Positions 38,101 to 49,398 are shown, counted from the stretch's first letter. The stretch is DNA of 64,000 bases from Margaritispora aquatica (GCA_007644065.1 VJWN01000022.1:496001-560000); one strand, 5' to 3'. Notes: generated by a model from the sequence alone, not told the origin. Program-made: numbers and translations.

Positions 38101-38880
38101 TTGAGCTGCAACTTGTCACTTGCAATTACCATTTTGATACTTAGATTCTCTGCCGAATTGGTGACGAGATTAGAGCTGTTTTATAATGTGACTACAGAGA
38201 TGATGCCATGCGTATCTCCTCAAGCCGGTCAGTTTCTAACTCTTGTCAAAATTTTACCTCAACATCACTTTTCGTTGTCAAGAATTTCAGTGAGTTTCGA
38301 GGGTAGATATTGATGGTGTATGTTAGTATACGAGTAATTGAGTTCTGTGCTAACTTGGTCTGATTTCTAGAGTGTTGCCTGTTGCTAAATCCTTCTGGAC
38401 TAAAGCTAAAAATAAAAAAATAAAAAAAAGGAGAGACAGAAAGATAGTTTTAGCGACGCACCCTGCTCGAAAAGGTGTCTCTGATATCTTCGATAGGCAA
38501 GATGGCTGGCAGGTAAATTATGACACAACATATCAGTATCTTCCTTCTTAGTAGTAAGCATATCATATTATACAGAAATATGGAGCAAGATACGAGGTTC
38601 AATGTGATGTTAGATATTGTACTCGAAGACGCAACGTTAGGGGTTTGATGCTGAGAAAGCTTTAACACGAGCTAACTAGTACGCAGGTACGACCCAAGAA
38701 TAACTGGAAATCGATTGATAAAGCGTTCAAGTCTTGTTAGGATAATAAAACTCAAGGTAGTTTGCAATTATCATGGTGCATATTCTACCTTGGTCTAAGC
38801 AATGGTTTAGCAAACACTATGCAATGCACCCCACAGATGTATGGCAGCAAGTCCAATGTATGTTTTGAACATCTGCCATA
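35166..38880. other. 3.7 kb gene-poor region
   Basis: No frame longer than about 127 codons, none with a recognisable domain, and no consistent splice model links them. Overlapping short frames cluster at 36190-37110 on both strands, which could be the relic of a gene. The 3' end (37130-38880) is AT-rich. I see no terminal inverted repeats, LTRs or tRNA-like boxes. Confidence 0.5.
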
Positions 38881-39555
38881 TCAATGTTTTGCTTTTGCAG
38901 CTTCAATCTCCTTCCTCTTCACTTCCTTATCAATCCTCACAAAGCATCCAAAGCCCTCAATAAAGCAGCTTCCAATCCACTTCCACCACAGTCCCGTCCC
39001 CCGTTGGACGCCGTATTTCCTCAATTTCGTTCGATCCATCATATACGCCTCTCCAAAATGTATGAACAGCACAGGAATTGCGATCGTCCTCACAATCCAC
39101 TTAAATCTCTCCGCCCCACCAGGAAATAGCGGCAGTAGAGTATCGTAGAAGAAGGTTCCTGGCACGATTTGCTTGTAGAACACAAAGGTGCCAAACATGA
39201 AGCTGCAGATGCCAAAGACGAAGATATGGAATGGACTTGTCGGCGGGATGTATGTCGTTATCTTCGTAGAGGAGATGTCCAATGCGGTGCGAACCTCGCG
39301 ATCTATGTCAACAAAGCGCGTTCGCGCCTCGGCGTAGGACGTCATGGGCAGCGAGAGGGGAACACTGTGCTCTTTCCCGCCGACGAGGATTGTCATGCTA
39401 CCCAGATCAACGTCTGATAGCTTTGCGCCTCGAGATGCGCTTTGGGAGAGCTTGCAGAAGTGCTGTGCATAGAACTCGACGGAGTCGCTATGGTCGTTGT
39501 TCATGTGTGTGATTATGCGCTTCTTGGAGGCGGCATCTTTGACAGGATCTGCCAT
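38881..39555 (-). CDS. DUF2470-domain integral membrane protein
   Basis: From ATG 39555 (MADPVKDAASKK) the frame gives 224 residues; the frame upstream of this ATG has only a TTG. Residues about 1-95 match a DUF2470/HugZ-C-like domain: KKRIITHMNNDHSDSVEFYA (HMNxDH motif), SMTILVGGKEHSVPL and ARTRFVDIDREVRTAL. Two or three membrane segments follow (FHIFVFGICSFMFGTFVFY; FKWIVRTIAIPVLFIHFGEA). The last part is amphipathic and basic (RIDKEVKRKEIEAAKAKH). The DUF2470 fold in other proteins binds haem or flavin-type ligands or has lost that role; here it is fused to a membrane anchor, an arrangement seen in other filamentous fungi. Function unknown. Confidence 0.85.
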   Translation of the reverse strand: MADPVKDAASKKRIITHMNNDHSDSVEFYAQHFCKLSQSASRGAKLSDVDLGSMTILVGGKEHSVPLSLPMTSYAEARTRFVDIDREVRTALDISSTKITTYIPPTSPFHIFVFGICSFMFGTFVFYKQIVPGTFFYDTLLPLFPGGAERFKWIVRTIAIPVLFIHFGEAYMMDRTKLRKYGVQRGTGLWWKWIGSCFIEGFGCFVRIDKEVKRKEIEAAKAKH

Positions 39556-39861
39556 TTTGTTCGATGCAGGAAGGATGAGGACCCGGTTGGGAAGAGGTGT
39601 TATGGTGAGGGTCAGGCCAAAACTGAGGTCTATATATTGAAGAGGCTGAGGTTCACTTGGGACAATTTCAAGCTCTAAAGATTCCAAGCCCAGACCCTAC
39701 CCGAGCCGAGCCGAGCCGAGCCGAACACAAGCCCTGTCCTACGAAATATCAAGAGTGGAACGAGAAGCTCACTCAGGAAATCAACATCTCTGCCATTTTG
39801 ATACTGTATTGACTCCCATTTGTTTTGATAGCCTTGCCCTGGCTAATTCGGACGTTCTTTA
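39556..39861. promoter_or_regulatory. Divergent promoter between DUF2470 gene and aminotransferase gene
   Basis: The DUF2470 gene (-) and the aminotransferase (+) start at opposite ends of this 306-bp spacer, which must hold both promoters. It includes a CCGAG tandem repeat. No clear TATA box is seen. Confidence 0.5.
39701..39724. repeat. CCGAG pentamer repeat
   Basis: Nearly five perfect tandem copies of CCGAG inside the divergent promoter. Confidence 0.9.
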
Positions 39862-41452
39862 ATGGCGTCTTTAGTCGCAGAAAATGGTCGTGAAAATCAT
39901 CAGATGTCCGTAATTTCACACACTTTAGCTGGAGTCCTACGAAACTCGCAACAGGCATATAGCCTTGCAAATATTCAGAGCTTGAAAGCGCACAATGATG
40001 CTTGTAGCGATCTACCTGGAGGTAATACAAGGACAGTGTTACACGCAAGCCCTTTTCCTATTACATTTGGTAAGACTTGAAACTTTTAGTTGTACCGCAA
40101 ATTACTGATATGTATCGCGTAGTAAATGGTTCTGGCTGCGAGCTTACTAGCTTGGATGGTAGTGTCTATACTGACTTTCTCGGCGAATTTACAGCTGGGA
40201 TCTTTGGACATTCAAATGAGAAAATTAGAGAGGCAGTGTCGGTGGCGATGGGAAAGGGTTGGAACTTTGGAGGACCTAACCTTTATGAGAGGGAATTAGC
40301 GAGAAAGGCATGTTATTACCTTTTTACAAATGTTAAAAAAACGAATTCAGGACTCCTAGAAGTCCAGATTAATCAAGAGGAAGCTTTCGGTACGATGAAA
40401 TGATGTGGATTCTCGCTAATGTCTCCTAGGTCATCAATCGATTCTCCCCGTCAGGAATAGAGCTTGTCCGCTTCACGAATTCCGGGACAGAGTCAAACAC
40501 AATGGCAATCGCTGCTGCTGTTGCTTTCACGGGGAGAAAAAAAATCCTGGCCTTCAAAAACGGCTACCACGGCGGAACTCTTTCATTTCCAAGCTCGCTA
40601 AAAGACGTCAACGTCAACCTCCCACATGACTTCGTCCTTGCCCCGTACAACGATATAGAAGGAACAAAAGCTGTGATTGCAAGTATGCCTGAAAACTCTC
40701 TAGCTGTTGTCATGGAATGTATACAGGGCAGTGGTGGATGCATTGTCGGCACAACAGAATTCCTTCAATTCCTCGATACAACAACTAAAGAGATAGGAGC
40801 GCTCTTCATCATAGATGAAGTGATGACTTCGCGACTTTCATACCATGGCTACGCCTCAACTCTTGGATTGAAGCCAGATCTTGTCACTCTCGGGAAATGG
40901 ATTGGTGGCGGCATGACGTTTGGTGCGTTTGGTGGTCGAAAGGATCTCATGAGCATGTTCGATCCTCGTTCTGGGGTGCTTGGACATTCTGGTACCTTCA
41001 ACAATAATATTGTCACCATGGCTGCTGGCTGTGCAGGGATGGAGATCTACAACGAAGAGCAAGTCAAGCGACTTAATGCTCTAGGTGAAGATCTCAAATC
41101 TCGTCTTGATGTCATCCTCCTCCCATATCGGGTCAATGCGGAGAAGACTGAAGTAGAAGCAATATCATCTGGAGCTGAGGAAGTCAAATTCAAGTCGTCC
41201 GAGAAAGGTACGGCTAACAGGATGTGGGTTACCGGAAAAGGAAGCATGTTCAATATTCACTTTGCTGGGGAAAGCGCGGACAGTCTTTCGGCCATTCTTT
41301 GGCACCACATGTTGGAATATGGAATCTACATGGCTCAGCGAGGGTTCATTGTGCTAAATATTGAGTTGAAAGAGACTGATACTTGGCGGTTTGTTGCTGC
41401 GGTGGAAGTATTCGTCAAGACGCATCTCGCATTTGCTCAAGGACTACAATGA
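39862..41452 (+). CDS. Class III PLP-dependent aminotransferase, glutamate-1-semialdehyde aminomutase-like
   Basis: Three exons: 39862-40069, 40123-40307 and 40430-41452; 471 residues. Intron 1 has a GTAAGA donor. Intron 2 (40308-40429, 122 nt) needs a GC donor (AAG|GCATGT) with a CCTAG acceptor; it alone links ELARK to VINRFSPSG in frame. Family marks are PGGNTRTVLH and YTDFLGEFTAGIFGH near the start, ELVRFTNSGTESNTMA, YHGGTLSF, FIIDEVMTSR (PLP-binding Asp) and LGKWIGGGM with the Schiff-base Lys. Plants and bacteria use true GSAM for 5-aminolevulinate, but fungi make that from glycine, so this member probably transaminates a different amine or amino ketone. It is followed on the same strand by an MFS transporter, which may export or import the substrate or product. 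Confidence 0.9.
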
Positions 41453-41925
41453 TAAACGAGAATAGGTCATCTTCCCATTAATGTCGAGTTTGAAGCCTAA
41501 ACCTATTATCAGTTTTTTTTTCTGCATATTTTCAAGACCAGAGGGACATTTTGCTCAGCTCGAGGTGTTTTGAGGGCTCTAGCGATTTTCCTTCAATGAT
41601 TGATAGTCCTCCAATTTGGATTGGAATTTACTGTAAGGAATTAAGAAATGGAATAGCAGCCTGTGCTAGTATAACCTCCTCTATAATTTTAACGTGGTAC
41701 ATCTCAAGTGTTACCTCATGCTAAACCTAGAGTGGAAAGGTTAGTTTAAATCGACGTACCTAGTGTGGAATCGCTTCATCACTACCACTAGTTGGAACAC
41801 AAACCATATTCCTTTCACGAAATCCCCTCATTTCTTCCCCAGAATAGATTCAATCATTATTTTTTATCAAAATTGCTAACGACTGACCAATTGTCGAGAT
41901 CAATGAACAGAAGTCAAAAAACACG
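41453..41925. other. Spacer between aminotransferase and MFS genes
   Basis: AT-rich 3' flank and promoter, no gene. Confidence 0.4.
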
Positions 41926-43697
41926 ATGGCATCTTCAGAGGGGACTTCCTCGTCAAGGGCTGTAATGCACAATAACGGGATGACCGGGATTGACTTTAAA
42001 GAAACCAGTGCGACAGGTTCGCAGACTGCCACCGATAAAAAACAATTCAATCAATAAGACGAGTTTTCTGTTGAAGATTTGGTCGAAGAGGCGTCGATTG
42101 ATCCAATATATGAGGCGAAAGCACAAGTGCTGAACAAAGCTGCAAGTCTACCATTCAGGATTTATTATCTAGCTAGCTGATGGAAGCAGATTCAAGAGAT
42201 AGGCTGGGGTCGATACCAATTTCAGCTATTCATCGTCGTCGGCTTCGGTTGGGCGAATGACAACCTCTGGCCTGTGGCCACTGGGTTGATACGCATGTAT
42301 CTCAATCGTAGGATGAATGAAAAGCTAATATCAGCATAGTTGCACCTATTGTCAATGAATTCCATCCTTCACGACCACCGCTCTTGTCGCTAGCCCAGAA
42401 CATTGGTCTCCTGGTTGGAGCTGCTTTTTGGGGATTTGGTTGTGATATCTTTGGTAGAAGACATGCTTTTAACCTCACTCTTGGTATCACAGCTATTTTT
42501 GGCCTTGCAACAGCTGGCTCCCCCAACTTCGCAGTGATCGGTCTTTTCGCTGCACTTTGGTCTTTTGGTGTTGGTGGCAATTTGCCTGTGAACTCGGCTG
42601 TGTTTCTGGAGTTTCTTCCTGGTACTCACCAACACCTTCTGACAGTCTTGTCCGTCTACTGGGCTATAGCACAAGTCGTCGCGAACCTTGTCGCTTGGCC
42701 ATTACTTGGGAGTGTGACTTGTGATTCAAGTGAAGACTGCACTAAGTCCTCAAATATGGGTTGGCGATATTTCGTAATTGTGATGGGCGGAATCTCTATG
42801 ATCGAATTCATTATCCGCTTCGTATTCTTCACCATCTACGTGTCGTCTAAATTTCTTATGGGCCAAGGCCGTGATGATGAAGCTGTTCACATTGTACATG
42901 AAGTGGCTCGCCGCAATGGCAAAACATCAGATCTCACCGTTGAACATCTTCGAGCATGCGCGCCCGCTGGCATGGTACAGCGGACTAATGCAAAAGCTGC
43001 CCTGAGGAGGAAATTGGTTCAAGTTGACCTTTCACACGTTCGGGCTCTCTTCTCTACGCCACAACTCGCATTCTCAACTACAGCAATCATGCTTGTATGG
43101 GCACTCATTGGGCTCGGCTACCCGCTTTACAATGCCTTTCTGCCATACATACTCTCCCTCAGAAGCGCACAGTTCGCCGATAGTAGCACGGATATTACCT
43201 ATCGCAACTCACTCATTATTGCGGCGCTTGGTGTTCCAGGTGCATTGCTCGGTGCATTACTTATCGAACTACCAAATTTTGGACGGAAGGACACACTGGC
43301 ATTGAGCACGATTATGACGGGTGTGTTTCTGTATTGCTCTACCACTGCTACTTCAAGCAAATCCCTGTTGGGTTGGAACTGCGCGTTTAGCTTCACTAGT
43401 AATGTCATGTTTACCGTACTTTACAGCTATTCTCCGGAGATTTTTAGGACCAAGGATAGAGGGACTGGCAATGCTTTGACAGCAACGTCGAATCGGATTT
43501 TTGGAATCATGGCGGTGAGTTTCATGGTTGCCTAACTGCGTATATATAATTTTGCTAATCGTGTGTAGCCTATTGTTGCTATGTATGCGAACTTGAAGAC
43601 TAGTGTTCCTGTCTATGTGAGCGGGGCATTGTTTGTGGTTGCAGGATTGATCGTTCTTGTGCTTCCGTTTGAGTCAAGAGGAAAATCAAGCTTGTAG
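41926..43697 (+). CDS. MFS transporter (SV2/sugar-porter-like), N-terminus uncertain or broken
   Basis: Read as 41926-42141, 42190-42292, 42340-43514 and 43569-43697. The body is clear: WGRYQFQLFIVVGFGWANDN, then APIVNEFHPSRPPLLSLAQN, GAAFWGFGCDIFGRRHAFN (motif A), and an end PFESRGKSSL. About 12 membrane segments are expected. Problem: in the first exon the ATG frame meets TAA at 42055-42057, after which the same frame continues with DEFSVEDLVEEASIDPIYEA, a typical family N-terminus. A 60-nt intron (42017-42076, GTTCGC donor, GAAG acceptor) would remove the stop and keep the frame, but both sites are weak. Introns at 42142 (GCAAGT) and 42293 (GCATGT) need GC donors; for the latter a GT donor 5 nt later with another acceptor is possible but leaves only 38 nt. 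Either a functional transporter with odd introns or a fresh pseudogene. Confidence 0.65.
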
Positions 43698-43980
43698 CTG
43701 TGTTGTTTAGACGGGGTAATCGCCCATGGACATTTGTTATCTAATGTTATTTTCACTTATCCATTATGGGACGCGGCATTTGCTATCAGGCATGAAATAA
43801 CCAACAGTACAGTAAAATTAAGGTTAACCAAACTAGTTCCATTGGAAAAATTGCTAATATATCATATTTTGATAAATGAAAACTCCCAGAATGCCGCTAG
43901 ATATACCAATGCGAGAAGATGCAACGCTTGCAATCATCATCATCATCAAATCGTAATTCCCTACCACAGCATCCAAGAAT

Positions 43981-45819
43981 TTAGGCAGCCGTCTTTGGTC
44001 CTACATTTACACCATTCGTACTCGACATATTTTGATTAGCTTTCCTCTCCTCAGCCTTAACTCTCAACCGCTCCTCCCTTAATTGCTCCTTCTGTCTGCC
44101 CACGACATCGATGCTGTTCCTCCTCCAAGTCATCGCAGTGGCCAAGACACACGCGGCACTGATCGCGGCGCAGACTTTCATGCTTTCTGCAAAGCTATCC
44201 GCGTACGATTCTCGCACTGCTTCCAGCTGAGTTGGCGACATGAAATGCGCGGATGTCGACAATGTCGCAAGCTGTTCGGGAGTCACAAGTCCGTTAGCGA
44301 GGAGAGAGGAGTGTTGAGTTATTCCAATTATGGCTGTGGATGCTGCGATGCCAATTGAGCCCCCGAGGACCCGCGCTTGTGCAATTATGCCTTGTGCGAC
44401 GGCTGTAATGCTGTTAGCTTGAAAGAAACTACCGGGACCTAGGGGTATGTACTTCGATCTCGTAGCTCACATTCCAGACTGGCGCCGAGACTGACTGTGC
44501 TTACCATGAAGCCAAACCCAAGTCCGACAAAGACTTCAAAGCCATACATAGCGCTCGGCACGGATATACTCTTGGACAAAGTGGAGAGTGCAGCTGTGCC
44601 AATGAGCATCAACGAAGCACCTAGCAATAACGTTGGACATATGAGATCTTTCTTCGTGTTGACCGCACCCGCTATTGTACTTGCAAGAGCTACAGATCCA
44701 AGCATAGGAAGCAAGGCAACTCCCGCTGTTAGAGGTGAATTGCCATTAACGACTTGCATGCGAAGTGGAAGTGAGTAGATGACCACAAAATAAGGAAAGC
44801 CTGCTAGTAGAGTCGACACAAAGTGTCCCATATACACCCTCCTCTTGATGAGTCGAAGCGGGAACATGGTGGCTATCTCGTTCTCCCATTTTGATGCCAC
44901 CAAAACCTCCCATCCGAAAAGGAGAATCCAGCAAAGACATCCAATAATGAGAGGTGCAATGAAAAGGGCAGACGACCAGGCGCCAGTCTTGAGACCGGCT
45001 TGCTGAAAAGAGAAGACGACCAGAACTGAGGCAGCGATAACAAGGACCGCACCGAGGACATCGAGCTCTTTGATGGACCGTCGTGGTGCATGATTGAATT
45101 GGGTAGGTGATGGCCAAGCCAAGACAAAAATCGCTAGAGGAATGACACCAATTGGTGCACTGGACTATCAGAATTTATTCCGGAGGAAAATGCGGGAAAA
45201 CTCACTTTACCCAGAAGATCCACCTCCAGGTCGTATATCTTGTTATGATACCGCCAAGAACAGGTCCCAACACACCTGCCACAGCCACCACTGCTCCCGC
45301 CAACGCTCCAGTTGCCTGTGCTAGTTTTGGAGGACTGACTTCCGGTAAAATGACAAAAGTGAGTGAATAGAGCCCGGAACCTCCAATTCCTTGAAGAACT
45401 CGGCACGCGATCAGTTGATTGAGAGTTTGTGCAAATCCGCAACCGAGCGAGAAAGCGAAAAAGATGAGAAATGCTGCGATAAATGCGTTACGCCGCCCAA
45501 CGATGTCTGAAATCCGTGCAAAGATAACAGCACACCCCAGGTAGCTGAGTGTGTAGGCTAATGCTACCCAATTGACCTGGTCGAGGGATTTGAGATCTAC
45601 GCCAATGGTGTAGAGTGCTGTTGCGACTATAGTTGTGTCCATGAGTGAGAGAAAGAGTCCGAAACAGATGCTGGCGATATTAGCGACAGATGATCTGGTA
45701 AGAGTCAATTGAGCTCACCTGATTGTCAAGCATATGAGACGCCATTTTGGAAGTACTATCAATTCCTCATCATCGTCATCGCTAGATATTGGAACAGGGT
45801 CTGGTATCGTCTCTGACAT
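43981..45819 (-). CDS. MFS multidrug exporter, DHA2 (14-spanner) type
   Basis: Four exons on the minus strand: 45819-45719, 45694-45206, 45159-44471 and 44402-43981, giving 566 residues. Motifs are SLMDTTIVATALYTI (motif D1), ARISDIVGRRNAF (motif A), CRVLQGIGGSGLYSL, and TGALAGAVVAVAGVLGPVLGG (motif C of drug/H+ antiporters), followed by WRWIFWVNAPIGVI, where Asn is completed across intron 2. The cytosolic N-terminus is acidic (SSDDDDEEL) and the C-terminus is Lys/Arg/Glu-rich. Such proteins export drugs, toxins or secondary metabolites at the plasma membrane. The gene converges with the preceding MFS gene (283-bp gap). Its neighbours suggest a metabolite-export role, but the substrate is unknown. 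Confidence 0.9.
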
Positions 45820-48324
45820 TGTTGTGTCGTCGCTCGATGAAGGCGCTACATTCTTCTCCATCACGAAATTTGCTCAGATTCCTCTGGCCCCAACAAAAAT
45901 TGAATTGCAATATCCACCGAGCTTCATTCACTCAATTGAATGCTGATCCTGATGCTGAATCCATTATCTATCCTTACATAGTCGTGACAGTAGAAGCACT
46001 TGACATCGTGGCGAAACGAGTGCGAAATCAATACGAAAGATTACGCCGACTCACCCAACGACACCAAGAAAGATACGTGCGAAGACGACTTTACCTCGTT
46101 ACCTCCGTACTTAACCCATTTCCCCATGTGGTGAATGTTGGATGCAGGATGAAGGATGCTCACCGCATTCAGGTGCGGGGGTATCATTTAACAGCCGAGA
46201 AGCACCAATACACGCGAGAATACAGCCATTTGGGGACAACGGTACGTCCGTATAAATCTGATCCCAGTCTCGGTTTTATCCGCTCGTTTAGCCTGATGAG
46301 ATGATTGGCTTGAAAGCTGGAAGAGGATGAACTCTCGCATCTCAGTTACGAGTAAGAATAGGTTGGACCGGTGAGTGAGATTGTGGCGCAAGATTGTGGC
46401 TTCGCTCTCCCACCCCATCCAGTTGCAGTATTAGACTCAGATTGCATTGCATTTGAAGATGCTCCTTACTCGTATGACACCTGTAACAAATTGAATTGGA
46501 TGTGAAGCAACGTGACAACGAAATTTTGAGCATGTGCACATGTCTGACCTGTTGGTACCCGATGCGTGAGGCGAGCTGCATTTTGGGAGACCAAAAATAT
46601 TATCTCTTTATTTGAGTCAATAACGACAGTGAAACGACCGGCAAAAAAAGAACATATACCAGTGAGTACCATTGGCCTGAGCCTCATATTAGAACGAGTA
46701 GCAAATTGATGACGGAGCAATAGAAAATCAAAGCTAAACAAACGATACAAATGATAGGCAAAATTATTACGGCAATATAAAAGTATTCTTTGCTATTCGC
46801 AATTGATTTTAATGTAGGGAAATTCAACCATAATCAGATGATATATGCAACTATGGTAGGGAGAAAGCTGGAGTGGCGAAGAAATCCTACTGTAAGCGGA
46901 ACCCCTTTCTCCACAGCGAGTAGTGAGGATCGACGAGCTCTGGAAATATTGAGGAGAGTGAGTTCGCCGCTAAAGATGGGAGCGGAGACTCGGAGAGATG
47001 CTTGAAAGAGAGAAGCTTCTTGGCAAATCGATATGAAGGGCGGAGGTAGGTACGTACTACCTCATCCTATTCTCATCCACCTCATTTTACAGCCACTCTT
47101 GGCATTTTAAAAATTCTTCCGTCAGGCTTGGCAGCGTGACCGTTTGAAAGCTTGAAAATTCTCCAATGTGCCATCGAATCTGGGGGAGTTGCCACATGTT
47201 TCCCAACGCCAAGTCGCCAAGTCGCCAAGAAGTATCACATTCAGCATCTGTTCATCTAATTGAATTCGGCTCCACATAGTCGCCGAGTCGGCTCTTGTGT
47301 TCCTCTTCAGGTTGTTCCTTCGAATCATTGTTCCTTGTTCATGTTTGCTTGTGGTGGTGAAATTTCGAGCGGTTTTGATAGATGGTGTTTGCATCAAATT
47401 CTTCAATGTCACGCAAGCTTGAATTTAGCCTCCTCGCCCCGAGATCTTGAGATAAGGTATGTTATAGAGTTAAGTTAAGACGATAAGCATAACAGCATGA
47501 CCTGACCCAAGACAAGGGTTCGGCAAAATTGTGGGGTTAACCTTATAGCCAAGTCTTTAATCTTATTTCAATCACCTTCAGGCCTTCGTCCGAGCTTTTA
47601 ATTTTCCATCCACTGTGAGTACCGTTCGGTACCATGAATATGTCCGAAACAGGGCTGCTCACTCCCGAATGACTGCCATGACCATGAAGGTTGAGGCATG
47701 AGAGCTCAGTCCTTGCACTGCAAAATGAGGGGGTGGACTAATGTGGGTTACAGTATGCGTGTTGGACCTCAATGAAGTTGCATTCAACGACATGTTGCGT
47801 TGTGAAAACCGAGTTAGACGGATGGTTTATTGATCTAAGCGAGAAGGAAAACACGCTCAGAACACGAGAATGATAGCTTGAGTTGTATTATAACTAAGTT
47901 GGGAAGTGTAGGAGAATCCAACTTCCTGTTTCCTGTTGGCTGTTCTGTCAAGTCCATGGACATCGTTCGTGGAACAATCTGAAGCTGATGGCACACCCCT
48001 TGCAGACCTATTTCCCGTATACCACAACGAGATATAGCACGGTGTTACCAAGTGGATCGGAATAACTGTGCAGTTTTCCATTCGGGAATATACCCCAGAG
48101 GCTTAATGGAAACCTGATTGATTGCTTCCAAGACTTTGGGATTCGAGATATTCGAGCATGGGGTCAACCTGACGAGGCCAGAAGCTGTATAAAGGCCATC
48201 GAATTGCCCATCAACATTCTCTCTTCACCAGCTTCAGCTTCACAGACATTCTTTCACTTCAACCTTGTTCATTCTTTCAAACAGATCTAGCATCTTTTTA
48301 TCCTTTCAAAAAACAACCTTCAAA
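45820..48324. other. Divergent 2.5 kb intergenic region
   Basis: It contains the promoters of the DHA2 exporter (-) and the pectate lyase (+). Frames at 45789-46304 (+), 46188-46750 (-) and 47122-47412 (-) are short, overlapping and without domains. CAAGTCGCCAAGTCGCCAAG near 47210 is a small direct repeat. No gene is supportable. Confidence 0.45.
48188..48193 (+). promoter_or_regulatory. TATA box of the pectate lyase gene
   Basis: TATAAA 132 nt upstream of the ATG, followed by a CT-rich leader (CTCTCTTCACC, then TTCAGCTTCACAG), as in strongly induced fungal secreted-enzyme genes. Confidence 0.6.
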
Positions 48325-49398
48325 ATGGTCAGTTCTCAATTCGGGACTTCACTTGGAGTTGTCTCGATTTGGTTTGCTAAAGACCACCTCGAAGACATGC
48401 TTCAATGATACTGTCCCATTCATCGTCACGAGCTCACAACAATACTGATACTTTGTAGCAATTCACATCTGCCATCTGCGCTGCCATCTTGGCCTCCAGC
48501 ACCTTTGCTGCCACCCTCTCCATCCCGACCCGATCTGGAACCAAGGTTGTCCTCTCAGCACCTTCTTCCATCTCTGGTGTCCATGACTACGCCAACAAGG
48601 AGTTCGACCGTGGACAGGCTTGCGATTCTGACGAGGATACCGGATCTGACAATGCTGTCTTCATCCTTGCTGATGGTGCTACTCTCTCCAATGTCGTATG
48701 TATATCATAATCGAGAAGCAGTACGATCAAATAGCCTAATGCGGTCGTAGATCATTGGTGCCAACTCTCTGGAGGGTGTCCACTGCAAGGGTGCTTGCAC
48801 CTTGAAGAATGTTTGGTTCCGTGATGTCTGCGAGGGCAAGTTCATCCAATTCCTCCTAAATCATAAATTTGCTAACAGCCTCGACACAGACGCCATCTCT
48901 CTCCTCGGTACAGGAACTGTCCTCATCCAAGGTGGTGGAGCAAACGCTGCTTCCGACAAGGTTGTTCAGTCCAACGGAAAGGGTACCACCACCATCAAGG
49001 ACTACACCGTAAGCCTCCCTTGAACCTTCCGATCAGATTTTGAAGAGCTTCGGATTTGAGGGATCACATTTACAATGAGACAAGGCTAATATAATATGCA
49101 GGTCACCGGTGCCGGAAAGGTCTTCCGCTCATGCGGAAACTGCTCCAACAACGGAGGACCACGTAACGTCATCGTTACCGGCCTTAAGGCATACGGAATC
49201 ACCTCCAACATCGTTGGCATCAACTCCAACTATGGTGATGTTGCCACCATCTCTGGCTCATGCTCCGACAGCAACAAGAAGGTCTGCCAGGAGTTCAAGG
49301 GTGTATTGAAGTCTGCCGGTGTTGAAAGCCCAAAGGTCAGCACCACTGCCAACTGCCAAGGTGCTCAGGGTAAGCTTGCCAGACTCCCAGCTTGCTAA
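48325..49398 (+). CDS. Secreted pectate lyase, polysaccharide lyase family 3
   Basis: Five exons: 48325-48327, 48459-48695, 48751-48835, 48890-49008 and 49102-49398; 246 residues, normal for PL3. The first coding exon is just the ATG: splicing to CAATTCACA gives the signal peptide [19 protein letters not shown]. Intron 3 (48836-48889, 54 nt) has a consensus GC donor (GCAAGT) and its removal restores VCEDA, the conserved PL3 motif; without splicing the frame stays open and gains 18 residues. Further marks: [32 protein letters not shown], and several Cys expected in disulfides, ending with RLPAC. The enzyme cleaves de-esterified pectin by beta-elimination, calcium-dependent, outside the cell; it points to plant biomass or host tissue as substrate. 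Confidence 0.94.

Noticed and set aside
42293..42339. GT donor at 42298 with acceptor ATCAG instead of the GC donor in the MFS gene
   Set aside because: In frame but only about 38 nt long, and it would insert Arg in a membrane helix; the GC form gives the family-like LILAPIVNEF. Not excluded.
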